This document shows positions 1-8,579 of a stretch of DNA of 64,000 nucleotides, one piece after another. Location: contig JADKEF010000002.1 of the NCBI GenBank assembly GCA_016718135.1, positions 11,201 through 75,200 on the forward strand, read 5' to 3'. Numbering within the stretch: the stretch's first letter is position 1; the number at the start of each line of letters is the position of its first letter. The position numbers and the translations under genes were made by a program. Source of the DNA: Acidobacteriota bacterium (GTDB lineage Bacteria; Acidobacteriota; Blastocatellia; Pyrinomonadales; Pyrinomonadaceae). The notes beneath the pieces are model-generated. The model was not told the origin of the DNA, made no database searches, and saw nothing but the letters and a program-made list of their open reading frames with translations.

Positions 1-882
1 GAACTTCGCGATCGCACGAATATCTCGTTCACGCTCCGAAGTAAAATGGATCGGCTTTAGACCGCGAACATACGGGATCATCGCCTCGTATCGGAGCGAC
101 GTTGTCGGCGTCGGCATACTCTTGTCCTTTGCATAGGCCTCGACCGATCTAGCATATGCCTCGACCTCGCGGAACAACTTTTTCAGATCATCAACGGCGG
201 TGTCACGGCGACGAACGAGTTCGTTGAAATCAACGCCTCCACCACCGCCACCGCCGCCAAATCCGCCGCCACCACCAAATCCTCCGCCGCCTGTGACGCG
301 GGGAAAATTGATGACGAGGCCATGAACAGCGACGACAGCCATGTCAGCCTGAGTAGAGCCATTCAGGTTGATAACGGTGCTTTGGCCAGCAATGATGCCG
401 CCAGTCGGCTCAGAGACGACTGTCGTGATGCCGTTAACGCGGGTCACATTCACATGCGACGAGTGGGGATTGACACCCGTGATCGCCTTGGCGTTGGCGT
501 TCATGGTACCGACTTCCTGAACATCGACAGTCGCATTTGCCCCCTGGCCGATCTCAACAAGGCCAAGATTGGTCGACGCGTCGATCATACCTGGAAAAAC
601 TGAAAGGCCTTTACCGTCAATACGCTCAGCACCCGACGGTACAGCGGCACCCGCACCGACGGCGGTGATCTTGCCGTTCTGGATGACAACGGTTCCGTTC
701 TCGATCACAGCCCCCGAAACTGTTACGATGCGGGCTCCGACGATCGCGAAAGTACCACCACGACCGGTCTTATTCTGCTGCGAGCCATCACTCTGAGCAA
801 CGATAGAAAGAACCGAAACCAACGTCGCTGCAATAGCGAGTACTAGCAATTTTGCATTTTGCATTTTCAATTTTGAAATCAT
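1..882 (-). CDS. Amidohydrolase-like exported protein, 3' end cut by window edge
   Basis: Reading from 882 leftward there is an open frame of 294 codons that runs off the window. It begins with a basic, hydrophobic signal sequence of about 26 residues ending near SIVAQS. It then has the N-terminal beta-sandwich of the amidohydrolase superfamily (VVIQNGKITAVG, then FPGMIDAST at about residues 90-100). In active amidohydrolases the segment after PG.ID carries HxH; here it reads DASTNLG, so the first metal-binding pair is absent. A Gly-rich loop near residues 185-205 follows, then a charged helical segment. The ATG overlaps the stop of the upstream gene as TAATG, which implies translational coupling. 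By family it would be an imidazolonepropionase-like or D-aminoacylase-like hydrolase. Given the missing histidines it may be non-catalytic or use another metal set. The C-terminal metal ligands lie outside the window, so activity cannot be judged. Confidence 0.75.
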   Translation of the reverse strand, partial: MISKLKMQNAKLLVLAIAATLVSVLSIVAQSDGSQQNKTGRGGTFAIVGARIVTVSGAVIENGTVVIQNGKITAVGAGAAVPSGAERIDGKGLSVFPGMIDASTNLGLVEIGQGANATVDVQEVGTMNANAKAITGVNPHSSHVNVTRVNGITTVVSEPTGGIIAGQSTVINLNGSTQADMAVVAVHGLVINFPRVTGGGGFGGGGGFGGGGGGGGVDFNELVRRRDTAVDDLKKLFREVEAYARSVEAYAKDKSMPTPTTSLRYEAMIPYVRGLKPIHFTSERERDIRAIAKF

Positions 883-2279
883 TATCGGTTACCTCCGTCG
901 CGATCTGCGTCGTCGAGGTCACCGCGAAGACGTTCTGTCGGCACACGCGGCGGAGCACCGCCAGTTCCCGGTGCACGATTCATGTCGAGTTTCTCCAGCG
1001 TCTCGCGTTCTTTGGCGAGATCGGTTCGCATAGATCTGTCTTTGGCACGGTCAAAGTAAACTTCACCCTCGATGATCGTCACATCGGCCGTAGCATAGAC
1101 GCTGAATGGATGAGCTGACCAGATGACCAGATCACCATCCTTGCCAACCTCTATCGACCCGGTGCGTTTCTCAATACCGAGTTGCATAGCCGGATTGATG
1201 GTTATCATCTTGAGAGCGTCCTGCTCGGGTACCCCGCCGTATTTCATCATCTTGGCGGCATCGATATTTAGACGTCTCATGCGTTCATTCGAGTCGGAGT
1301 TGATCGATACATTTACGCCGTTCTTCCAGAGAATATAACCGGTATATGGGATGGAGTCATACGCCTCGAGCTTATAGCTCCAGCTATCGGCGAAGATCGA
1401 TACGCCTGCACCGTGTTTCGCGATCTCAGGGGCGATCTTGTACGCCTCAAGCCCGTGCTGAAGTGTACCGATCTTAAAACCAAATTCTTCGGCCATTCTG
1501 AGTAGATTCAGATGCTCGTCCGAACGGTAACCATGAGCATGAACTCGTCGCTTCCCTTCGAGAATCTCAACAAGAGGCTCAAGTTCCTCGTCCTTTCGAG
1601 GTTGGGTTCGCGTCTTCTTCGCCCGAAAATCATCCCAGGACTGTTTGTATTCACGAGCCCGAATAAAGGCATCGCGAATCACTTCCATCGTTCCCATACG
1701 GGTTCTAGGATAGCGAAACGTCTGCCCAGGCTGCGGTGAACGACTAGATTGTTTTACATTCTCGCCAAGAGCGAACTTGATACCCAGCGGAGCACCTTCA
1801 ACCGGAAATTCCTCGACTGGTCGGCCATATTTGTATTTCACCGTCGTACTCTGCCCACCGATCGGATTTGCCGAGCCGTGCAGCAAAAGCGACGCCGTAA
1901 CACCACCAGCTAGGGCACGATAGATTGCCACGTCCTGCGGCAGAAGCATATCGCGAGTTCGCGTCATCGATGTGACAGCCAGCGAGCCTTCGTTAATTGC
2001 GCTTAGCATGGTGTGCGAGTGAGCATCGATGATGCCCGGCGTAACAAATTTACCGGTCGCGTCGATCGTTTTCACTCCGGCACCGGCTGTCAGGCCCTTG
2101 CCGATCCGCACGATCTTGCCGTTCTGGACGAGGATGTCCGTTGCTTGCAACGTACCCGCCGTGGCCGTCATTACTGTCGCATTCTTAATGAGCAGGTCGC
2201 CTTTCGATTGTCCGAAGACGAGCGAAGGCGAGATCACTAGAAGCGAAATGATAGTAAGAAAAACTGTCGTTCTTCGCAT
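882..2279 (-). CDS. Exported amidohydrolase, imidazolonepropionase-like, metal ligands present
   Basis: 465 residues. A signal peptide occupies about residues 1-23 (ending VFGQS). The amidohydrolase entry strand follows (LLIKNATVMTAT) and the metal motif PGIIDAHSHT near residue 85. Later motifs fit the TIM barrel: VHAHGYRSDE near 248, TLQHGLEA near 275 and SINSDSNE near 327, where the Asp would be the last metal ligand. This is the only one of the three tandem amidohydrolases here with the HxH pair. The C-terminus is charged and disordered (PPRVPTERLRGD). It sits second in a three-gene minus-strand operon, 14 bp after the upstream gene, and its stop overlaps the next start (TAATG). Substrate unknown; related secreted members act on cyclic amides or D-amino-acid and dipeptide derivatives. 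It probably acts in the periplasm. Confidence 0.88.
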   Translation of the reverse strand: MRRTTVFLTIISLLVISPSLVFGQSKGDLLIKNATVMTATAGTLQATDILVQNGKIVRIGKGLTAGAGVKTIDATGKFVTPGIIDAHSHTMLSAINEGSLAVTSMTRTRDMLLPQDVAIYRALAGGVTASLLLHGSANPIGGQSTTVKYKYGRPVEEFPVEGAPLGIKFALGENVKQSSRSPQPGQTFRYPRTRMGTMEVIRDAFIRAREYKQSWDDFRAKKTRTQPRKDEELEPLVEILEGKRRVHAHGYRSDEHLNLLRMAEEFGFKIGTLQHGLEAYKIAPEIAKHGAGVSIFADSWSYKLEAYDSIPYTGYILWKNGVNVSINSDSNERMRRLNIDAAKMMKYGGVPEQDALKMITINPAMQLGIEKRTGSIEVGKDGDLVIWSAHPFSVYATADVTIIEGEVYFDRAKDRSMRTDLAKERETLEKLDMNRAPGTGGAPPRVPTERLRGDLDDADRDGGNR

Positions 2280-2293
2280 AACTTTTTTATTTC

Positions 2294-3988
2294 TTAAGGA
2301 TTCTTTGTTCCTGAGAATTGTACCGGCCCCTGCGGCGAATCTACCGTTCCGCTGACCTGATTTCCGCTGACGGTCGCCGTAACGCTAATGTCGATCGACG
2401 CCCCGCCGAACTGCACCGAGGTCGTGAAGCTGAACCCATTTGCGGTTGCCCGGCCATTGGTGATCTGCGAACTTCCCAGCTGCGAAACCATCGTGCCGGT
2501 CATCGTTGTTCCAGCCTGCGCTAGGTTCAGAGTCGCCTGGATCGGCTGTCCGGGCACGTCGATCGTGATGGTGTACGTGCCGCCCATCGATGGGCCAGCA
2601 GGTGTTGGCGGGGTCGCTCCCGGGCCGCCGCCTTGTCCGCCGGGACCGCGTCCGCCGGCAGGCCGTACTGGTTCTTTCTGCTCGAAATGGCGTCCATCCA
2701 CAAAGACATGAGAGGCAAACTTGTCGCGGCCAAAAAGGTCGCCTTTGATGACTACTAGGTTAGCGACCTTGCCAGCCTCGATCGATCCGAGAGTCTTATC
2801 AACCCCGAGGATTTCCGCCGCACCGAGCGTCATCGCCCGGATCGCCGCGTCGCGCGAGAGGCCGTTTTCGATGGCTTTACCGGCATTTGCGAAATAGTCT
2901 GTCATCGCCGTTGCTCCGCCGGATTGAAAGGCGAATTTGACTCCTGCGGCCGAAAGCTTCGCAGCTCCCTTAGGCACCTCAGCCCTTGATCTAAGCACCG
3001 CGAGAGGTTCCGGATCCGCATCCGGTGACGAAGCCGTGAGACGTTTCGGGAAATTGAGCGAAAGCAGCACGGGTACGCTTTGTGCTTTCAAACGATCAGC
3101 GACTCTACCTGCTTCGAGGCCTCCCGCGATTATGCCGTTAAGGTTATATTCCTTCATGAAATCGAGAGCACGAATGATCTCGATCTCGCTGTTCGCGCTG
3201 AAAACGACGGGCATTTGTCGATTGAGAGCAGGGAAAAGTGCTTCGAGCGATTTGTCGGCACCTGGACGCTGCATTCCTTTTGGATCGGCAGCATACGCAC
3301 GCTGATTTTCTTGCAAACGTCGAGCGTCGTTGAAGATCTGCCGAAGAGCGGAAAACGTTCCGAGCAACGAACCCGGATAACCGCCTCCGCCGAGGGTTAC
3401 GAAGGAAATGTGTTGAGCGAACGGCGATCTGATCACAAGCGACGAAACTGAGTCGCCAGCAAGATTGATCACCGCTGATTGCCCGCTAAAGATGCCGGTT
3501 CGGCCGGTCGAAAGGGCGGACGTAAATCCCGCATTACGGCTCGCCTCGAACTGTGCGTCGCCACCCCGGAGAACTTCTTCGATCATAAGCTCCGGCCGCA
3601 GGCCCGCCGGGTAATTTGAATTCGACGAAGGCTGTGCCGCCGCCGCTGCCGCCGCTGCTGCAGCCTGGCCACCGCCGCCTCCACCACCGGGGCCGCCGCC
3701 AGGTCCCGCTTGTGGTGCAACGATTCCAAGATTGGTCACCGTATCGATGAAGCCGGGATAGACAGTCGCCCCACCGGCATCAAGCACAGTAGCATCCGCC
3801 GGAGTTCTGATATTGGCCCCGACCGCGAAGATCAGCCCGTTCCGCACTATAACCGTACCTTTCTCAATGGTTGTTCCCGAGACGGTCACGATCTTTGCGT
3901 TCGTGATCGCGTAGCTCTGAGCATTCGCCGACGCAGAGATAGACAGGCAGATAGCCGCAACGAGCGGCAAAAATAGCTTTGATCTCAT
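2294..3988 (-). CDS. Exported amidohydrolase-like protein with degenerate metal site and extra C-terminal beta domain
   Basis: I chose the ATG at 3988 (MRSKLF) because it opens a good signal peptide ending at ANAQS; an in-frame TTG five codons upstream is possible. The protein is about 564 residues. The amidohydrolase N-terminal strands are clear (KIVTVSGTTIEKG), but the metal motif is replaced by PGFIDTVTNLG, with no HxH. A Gly/Ala-rich low-complexity loop lies at about residues 100-125. The barrel end is recognisable from RDAAIRAMTLGAAEILG and GSIEAGKVANLVV. After a Pro/Gly linker near residue 465 the last 95 residues form a beta-rich repeat domain (GTYTITIDVPG, GTMTGTMV, QVSGTVDSPQG) of a kind also found at the C-terminus of some amidohydrolase-like proteins. 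First gene of the three-gene operon. It may be a non-catalytic partner of the middle gene, which is an inference. Confidence 0.82.
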   Translation of the reverse strand: MRSKLFLPLVAAICLSISASANAQSYAITNAKIVTVSGTTIEKGTVIVRNGLIFAVGANIRTPADATVLDAGGATVYPGFIDTVTNLGIVAPQAGPGGGPGGGGGGGQAAAAAAAAAAQPSSNSNYPAGLRPELMIEEVLRGGDAQFEASRNAGFTSALSTGRTGIFSGQSAVINLAGDSVSSLVIRSPFAQHISFVTLGGGGYPGSLLGTFSALRQIFNDARRLQENQRAYAADPKGMQRPGADKSLEALFPALNRQMPVVFSANSEIEIIRALDFMKEYNLNGIIAGGLEAGRVADRLKAQSVPVLLSLNFPKRLTASSPDADPEPLAVLRSRAEVPKGAAKLSAAGVKFAFQSGGATAMTDYFANAGKAIENGLSRDAAIRAMTLGAAEILGVDKTLGSIEAGKVANLVVIKGDLFGRDKFASHVFVDGRHFEQKEPVRPAGGRGPGGQGGGPGATPPTPAGPSMGGTYTITIDVPGQPIQATLNLAQAGTTMTGTMVSQLGSSQITNGRATANGFSFTTSVQFGGASIDISVTATVSGNQVSGTVDSPQGPVQFSGTKNP

Positions 3989-4047
3989 ATCTTTTAGGTT
4001 CAAATTGAAACTGCTTTGAATTTGTTGATACGAAGAGGATACAAAAA

Positions 4048-4080
4048 AAGTTTCGCGGGTGCAAAGGCCGCCGCGAAACT
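4048..4080 (-). terminator. Rho-independent terminator of ada
   Basis: A 10-bp perfect stem (AGTTTCGCGG paired with CCGCGAAACT) around an 11-12-nt loop is followed, on the minus strand, by seven T residues. It lies 50 bp past the ada stop and upstream of the amidohydrolase operon. Confidence 0.85.
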
Positions 4081-4131
4081 ATTGTTTTACTATTGGAGCC
4101 CGTATTTTAGGTGTTCTGAGCATCCATGACA

Positions 4132-5169
4132 CTATGTCGCTTTCTCGTTCTGAAGCAACCGCCTTTTTCGCTCAACTCCCCAACGATAACCACTTAGCTT
4201 TCCGTCGCTCGCAACAACGCGGTGACACGGAATGACAACCGCCACTCGATTTTTTGCACAAGCCTGCGCTACTGCGCGAACCTTTTTCTTATCACCGATC
4301 GCCTCCGCGACTTCTGTATAAGACCGCGTCTCGCCGTAGGGTATTTGCCGCAGAAAATCCCAGACCTGAAGCTGAAACGCCGTCGCTTGTAAGTCGAGCG
4401 GCAACACGAGACGGGTATTCTTACCTGCGAGATATTTGTTGATCGCATCAACAGCATTTTTTAAGCCATCTGCGTCGTCAGCGATCTCTGCGTTTGGAAA
4501 TTCCTTGTCGAGTGCCGTTCGCATGGCATCGACGTCATCGCCAAAAGTAACGCTACACACTCCGCGCTTTGTGCGAGCAACGAGTAGATTTCCAAGTTCG
4601 CAATCGGTGACTACATAATTTATTTTCATGCCCATTCCGCCTTTCCTATAAATTGCCGGCGTCATTCCTAAATTCTCCGCCGCCTTTTCGTACAAGCGGC
4701 TACTCGAACCGTAACCTGATTCATACATCGCAGTTACCACATCACTGCCACCCCGTAATTCGTCTTTAAATCTTTCCACTCTCTTCAACTCGGCATACTT
4801 TTTCGGGCTTACGCCCACAATCAGTTTGAATGTTCGCTGTAGGTACGACGCACTCAGTTTAAGTTGCTGACCTAGTTCGTCGAGCGATATCTCTGTGTCC
4901 CCAGCGATGATTTCGAGCGCCCGCATCACCAATTCGATCTGGGGATCAACTCGTTTGGACTGTTTCGGCTGGCATCGCAAACACGGACGGAAACCACTGT
5001 ATTCCGCCCGTTCTATTCCATCAAAGAACTCGACGTTCTCACGCTTGGCAGGTTTCGACGAGCATGACGGGCGGCAGAAAATGCCGGTCGTTTTCACACC
5101 AAATACAAAGGCCCCGTCAAACCTAGCATCCTTCGCCTGTACTGCTCTCCAATACACTTCCGTTTCCAT
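4132..5169 (-). CDS. ada: Bifunctional Ada: methylphosphotriester/O6-alkylguanine-DNA methyltransferase and AraC-type regulator
   Basis: 345 residues, close to the usual length of about 350. The N-terminal Ada zinc domain holds the four cysteines C32, C36, C63 and C66 (FCRPSC and RPCLRC); by homology C32 is the methyl acceptor from phosphotriesters. An AraC-type helix-turn-helix pair follows at about residues 78-175 (SLDELGQQLKLSASYLQR, MYESGYGSSSRLYEK). The C-terminal O6-methylguanine-DNA methyltransferase domain has the active-site PCHRV with C315 and the partner motif PYGETRSY. Family knowledge: the protein self-methylates in repair and then activates its own regulon. The gene is monocistronic here, with its own terminator and 62 bp from the divergent DCC gene. 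No Shine-Dalgarno sequence is visible before the ATG; a TAAACT hexamer 7 nt upstream could be a -10 element of a leaderless transcript. Confidence 0.95.
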   Translation of the reverse strand: METEVYWRAVQAKDARFDGAFVFGVKTTGIFCRPSCSSKPAKRENVEFFDGIERAEYSGFRPCLRCQPKQSKRVDPQIELVMRALEIIAGDTEISLDELGQQLKLSASYLQRTFKLIVGVSPKKYAELKRVERFKDELRGGSDVVTAMYESGYGSSSRLYEKAAENLGMTPAIYRKGGMGMKINYVVTDCELGNLLVARTKRGVCSVTFGDDVDAMRTALDKEFPNAEIADDADGLKNAVDAINKYLAGKNTRLVLPLDLQATAFQLQVWDFLRQIPYGETRSYTEVAEAIGDKKKVRAVAQACAKNRVAVVIPCHRVVASDGKLSGYRWGVERKRRLLQNEKAT

Positions 5170-5219
5170 GTTTCTGAGTTTATTCGCTTACCCAACTGAA
5201 ATCTATCCGCTTCTTGCTC

Positions 5220-5232
5220 TATAATTTTGACA
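5220..5232 (+). promoter_or_regulatory. Consensus -10 (TATAAT) six bases before a start codon, candidate leaderless promoter
   Basis: TATAAT at 5220-5225 is followed by six bases and the ATG at 5232. A weak -35-like CTGAAA lies at 5196-5201, 18 bp upstream. Transcription starting about 7 nt after the hexamer would begin at the ATG itself, and there is no ribosome-binding site. Confidence 0.5.
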
Positions 5233-5624
5233 TGAGTTCGATCGTACTTTTTGACGGCGTCTGCAATTTTTGCAATGGTGCTGTCAATTTCATCATCAGC
5301 CACGATCCGGACAAGAAGTTCCGATTCGCACCGCTGCAATCGGAGATCGGGCTGGAGCTACAAGCGACGCATGGCCTTGGTGACGATATCGATTCAATAG
5401 TTTTGGTCAAAGATGGCAAGGCCTATACTCATTCAACGGCGGGCCTGCGAGTCGCTCGAACGATGGGCGGAATATGGTCGCTCGCATACGTGTTTATAAT
5501 CGTACCGGCACCGATACGAGATTTCTTTTACAGTACGTTCGCTAAGAATCGTTATCGATTGTTCGGCCGCCAGGACGCCTGTATGCTGCCGACTCCGGAC
5601 GTCCGCGAAAGATTCTTGACCTAA
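5232..5624 (+). CDS. DCC-family thiol-disulfide oxidoreductase (DUF393)
   Basis: 130 residues. The family signature is at the N-terminus: LFDGVCNFCNGAV, i.e. D-G-x-C-x-x-C. This is followed by FAPLQSEIG, the DSIVLVKDG strand and the LFGRQDACMLPT tail typical of DUF393. I chose ATG 5232 rather than an in-frame ATG six codons upstream because family members start directly before the DGVCxxC strand and because the -10 element sits across the upstream ATG. Family members are predicted redox proteins with a thioredoxin-like CxxC; no substrate is established. First gene of a plus-strand run that leads into mutS2. Confidence 0.9.
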   Translation: MSSIVLFDGVCNFCNGAVNFIISHDPDKKFRFAPLQSEIGLELQATHGLGDDIDSIVLVKDGKAYTHSTAGLRVARTMGGIWSLAYVFIIVPAPIRDFFYSTFAKNRYRLFGRQDACMLPTPDVRERFLT

Positions 5625-5653
5625 CTTATTCAACTTACAAGGGGAACAAAAAA

Positions 5654-5932
5654 ATGAAAGCAACATGGAATGACGCCGTATTGGCGGAAAGCAATAACAC
5701 GATAGTGGTCGAGGGGAATCAGTACTTCCCTGCCGATTCGATAAATGGCTCGTATTTTAAGCCGTCAGAAACGCACACTGTCTGCGGGTGGAAGGGCACG
5801 GCGAGCTATTACGATGTGGTCGTAGATGGAGAAACGAATAAAGACGCGGCTTGGTTTTACCCGGAAACAAAGCCGAATGCTAAAAACATTGAGGGTTATG
5901 TCGCGTTTTGGAAAGGCGTAGAGGTCAAGTGA
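5654..5932 (+). CDS. DUF427 domain protein
   Basis: 92 residues. It matches the DUF427 pattern throughout: KATWNDAVLAES, YFPADSI, then THTVCGWKGTASYYDVVVDG and the ending VAFWKGVEV. The family is a small single-domain beta fold of unknown biochemical role. A ribosome-binding sequence AAGGGGA lies about 8 nt before the ATG. The stop overlaps the start of the next small gene. Confidence 0.9.
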   Translation: MKATWNDAVLAESNNTIVVEGNQYFPADSINGSYFKPSETHTVCGWKGTASYYDVVVDGETNKDAAWFYPETKPNAKNIEGYVAFWKGVEVK

Positions 5933-6132
5933 TAGCCATGGTCACTTGGGAACAAGGACTTTCGGGTGGAGTTGGGTTGGTTGTGATTATTTTCAACAAA
6001 CAGATTGCAACCATGCTTTTGTGGTGGGAAGAAAAAATCATTAAATTAGCCGATCCAATAAATCCTTGGGTTTACCGCATAACGGCAATAGTCGTTGGAA
6101 CGCTGTTTTTATCGATTGCTGTCTTGAAATGA
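5929..6132 (+). CDS. Small membrane protein coupled to mutS2
   Basis: 67 residues from a GTG at 5929, or 64 from ATG 5938. I prefer the GTG because it overlaps the DUF427 stop as GTGA and has GAGG four bases upstream. Two hydrophobic segments are visible: GGVGLVVIIFN near residues 12-24 and ITAIVVGTLFLSIAVL at the C-terminus, separated by an amphipathic piece with two Trp and WEEKIIKLA. I recognise no family. Its stop overlaps the mutS2 start as ATGA, so the two are translationally coupled. Function unknown. Confidence 0.7.
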   Translation: MIAMVTWEQGLSGGVGLVVIIFNKQIATMLLWWEEKIIKLADPINPWVYRITAIVVGTLFLSIAVLK

Positions 6133-8576
6133 GCTTCTCGTTAGACATTCTTGAATACTCCAAGCTCCTCGAGCTTGTCAGCCGCCACGCCCAGACACCT
6201 ATGGGTGTGGGGCGATTTGCCGATCTGCGTCCGACCGAAAGTCGCATCAAACTTCATAACGCCCTTACCGCGATCTCGGAGACGATCTCGATCAACGAAG
6301 AAAAGCAGATCTCCTGGTCCTTCAGCGGCCTCGAAGATCCGTCCGACGCGGTCGCGATCCTCAAGATCCAAAACGCAGCTCTCGAACCGAATCTGATGCT
6401 TGAGATTGCTCGAGTTTGCACTCAAGCATTGTTCGCCCGCTCGTCCATCCAACCAGAAAAAGAGGCGGCTCCAACTCTCTGGCAGATCGTCGAACACATT
6501 CCGCCGACTCTGCTAGCAGTGATCGATCAGATAAACAAAAAGCTCTTGCCCGGGGGCGAGATCGACGATTCGGCTTCGCCAGAACTCGCGAAATTACGTC
6601 GCGAGATCAACGCCCAAAAAGGAAGGCTCACGAAATCGCTCGAATCTGCAATGCGTGCCGCGGGAAACGCCATCCAGGACGAGATCGTGACCGTGCGAAA
6701 TGACCGCTTCGTGATTCCCGTAAAAACCGACTTTCGCGGCAAGGTCATCGGCGTCGCCCACGGCTTCTCATCCAGTGGTTCAACTGTCTTCGTCGAACCG
6801 CTCGAAGCCATCGAAGCCAACAACGAACTCCAAAACCTAAAAGGCAAAGAAGAACGCGAGATCGCAAGGATTCTGTTTGCTTTGACCGAATCATTACGAG
6901 AACAGCTGCCGGCCGTCGAAGCGGCTGTGGATGCAGTAGCCGAACTCGATTTCATTAAAGCAAAAGTAGAATTCGCTCGTAAATTCAAAGCAGTAGTCCC
7001 CGAGATAGCAGACGACGAAACCCTCTACCTTACCGACGCCCGCCACCCGCTTCTCGAAGAGAATTTGAAAGTATTAGCGGCTAGCCGCCAGCAGCTAGCC
7101 GCTAGCAATAGTTCGTCCGAGATCGTCCCGAGCACGTTCGGACTGAGCCGTGAACACGCCATCATGATCATCTCCGGTGCGAACGCCGGTGGTAAAACAG
7201 TCGTGCTGAAAACCGCTGGTTTGCTAAGTCTAATGGCTATCTCCGGTCTTCCCGTTCCGGCGACTGCGGCGAGGATCCCGTTCTATCGCTCGATCTTGGC
7301 CGATATAGGAGACCATCAGTCCCTGAGTGCAAATCTCTCGACATTCTCCTCGCACATGTCGAACATCGCGGGTATGATCCGCGAATGTCAGCCGCCGTCG
7401 CTCGTCCTGCTCGACGAGGCCGGCACCGGAACGGACCCCGAAGAAGGCTCGGCTCTGGGCGTTGCGATCGTCGATCATTTCCGCTCGAAAGGTGCCCAGG
7501 TGATCGCGTCCACACACTATCGCGGCCTAAAGATGTACGCCGCAAATGATGAGAGCATCATCAACGCCTCCGTCGAGTTCGACGATAAGACACTGCAACC
7601 AACCTACAAACTTCTCCTCGGCCTGGCCGGAGCATCATCAGGCATCGAGATCGCCCGCCGTTTTGGGATCGAGCAATCGGTTATCGACTCGGCCCGGGAG
7701 AACCTAGATATTTCTGCGCAAGAAGCCGAAGACTATCTCAAAAAGCTTCAAACCGAAACCAAGATCGCTACTGATCTTCGCATCGCCCTCGAAGAAGAAC
7801 GCGAGGCGGTTGCCCTAAAATACGGCTCGCTCGAAGTAGAGGCGGTCAAGAAAGAAAAGGCCCGGAAGAAAGAATTCGAAAGCGAACTCGCAAACGCCAT
7901 CGACGAATTCGACCGTCAATCAAAAGCCTTCCTCCAAACCCTCGAGGACAAAGCCCTAAAGAACAAGCTCGAAAAGGAACGGCAATCGCGAAAAGCCGAG
8001 CTCAACCGAGCGGTGATCGCGAAGGTGGCGGAAGCAGGAAGCCCGAGACGCCGCATGCCAGAACGGGGAGCGATACCGACCGGGTCGCCATTTACCACCG
8101 CACAAGGCGAAACCATCCTCGCCATCGGCAGCAAAGTCATCACATCCTTCGGCAATATCGGCACGATCGAACGACTGGATAAAGAAGTAGCCGAGGTGCT
8201 CGTCGGCGGAATGCGTCTCCGAGAAAAGATCGTCAATCTCCAACTCGCCGAGCAACCGGTTGCAGAAGCTCGCACGACAGTAAGGGAATCCTCGACCAGC
8301 GGACTATCTCGGAATATTGACGGCTACGACATCCCGGCCGAACTGAACCTCATCGGCAAGACCACCGCCGACGCCGAATACGAGATCGACCGCTTCCTCG
8401 ACGAAGCCTATATGTCGTCGCTTCCTCGGGTACGAATCATCCATGGATTTGGAACAGGTGCTCTTAAGAACTACGTTCATCACTTCCTAAGAGGCCTTGC
8501 CCACGTAGCCAAATACGGTTTCGCCCCGTCGGACCAAGGCGGAAACGGGGCGACCATTGCTGAACTGAAGGGGTAG
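6129..8576 (+). CDS. mutS2: Endonuclease MutS2 (MutS-like ATPase with C-terminal Smr domain)
   Basis: 815 residues from ATG 6129, which overlaps the preceding stop (ATGA); the longer frame upstream runs through the small gene and is rejected. The N-terminal MutS core and lever domains span about 1-310. The ATPase has Walker A GANAGGKT near 357, Walker B LVLLDEAGTGTDPEEGS near 430 and the STHYRGLK switch. A long Glu/Lys/Arg-rich coiled coil covers about 530-650, and the Smr domain about 735-815 contains IIHGFGTGAL. The Smr N-terminal motif normally read as LDLRG is LNLIG here, which may affect nuclease activity. Family knowledge: MutS2 suppresses recombination and acts in ribosome or collision rescue in some bacteria. 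A short imperfect insert of AGC/TAG words at 7076-7103 encodes ASRQQLAAS between the clamp and the ATPase. Ends three bases before the convergent PilM-like gene. Confidence 0.95.
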   Translation: MSFSLDILEYSKLLELVSRHAQTPMGVGRFADLRPTESRIKLHNALTAISETISINEEKQISWSFSGLEDPSDAVAILKIQNAALEPNLMLEIARVCTQALFARSSIQPEKEAAPTLWQIVEHIPPTLLAVIDQINKKLLPGGEIDDSASPELAKLRREINAQKGRLTKSLESAMRAAGNAIQDEIVTVRNDRFVIPVKTDFRGKVIGVAHGFSSSGSTVFVEPLEAIEANNELQNLKGKEEREIARILFALTESLREQLPAVEAAVDAVAELDFIKAKVEFARKFKAVVPEIADDETLYLTDARHPLLEENLKVLAASRQQLAASNSSSEIVPSTFGLSREHAIMIISGANAGGKTVVLKTAGLLSLMAISGLPVPATAARIPFYRSILADIGDHQSLSANLSTFSSHMSNIAGMIRECQPPSLVLLDEAGTGTDPEEGSALGVAIVDHFRSKGAQVIASTHYRGLKMYAANDESIINASVEFDDKTLQPTYKLLLGLAGASSGIEIARRFGIEQSVIDSARENLDISAQEAEDYLKKLQTETKIATDLRIALEEEREAVALKYGSLEVEAVKKEKARKKEFESELANAIDEFDRQSKAFLQTLEDKALKNKLEKERQSRKAELNRAVIAKVAEAGSPRRRMPERGAIPTGSPFTTAQGETILAIGSKVITSFGNIGTIERLDKEVAEVLVGGMRLREKIVNLQLAEQPVAEARTTVRESSTSGLSRNIDGYDIPAELNLIGKTTADAEYEIDRFLDEAYMSSLPRVRIIHGFGTGALKNYVHHFLRGLAHVAKYGFAPSDQGGNGATIAELKG
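7076..7103. repeat. Perfect 10-bp-arm hairpin inside mutS2
   Basis: AGCGGCTAGC at 7076-7085 pairs with GCTAGCCGCT at 7094-7103 around an 8-nt loop. It is in frame within mutS2 and built from the repeated word GCTAGC, like the word-repeat elements elsewhere in the window. Confidence 0.8.
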
Positions 8577-8579
8577 AAT

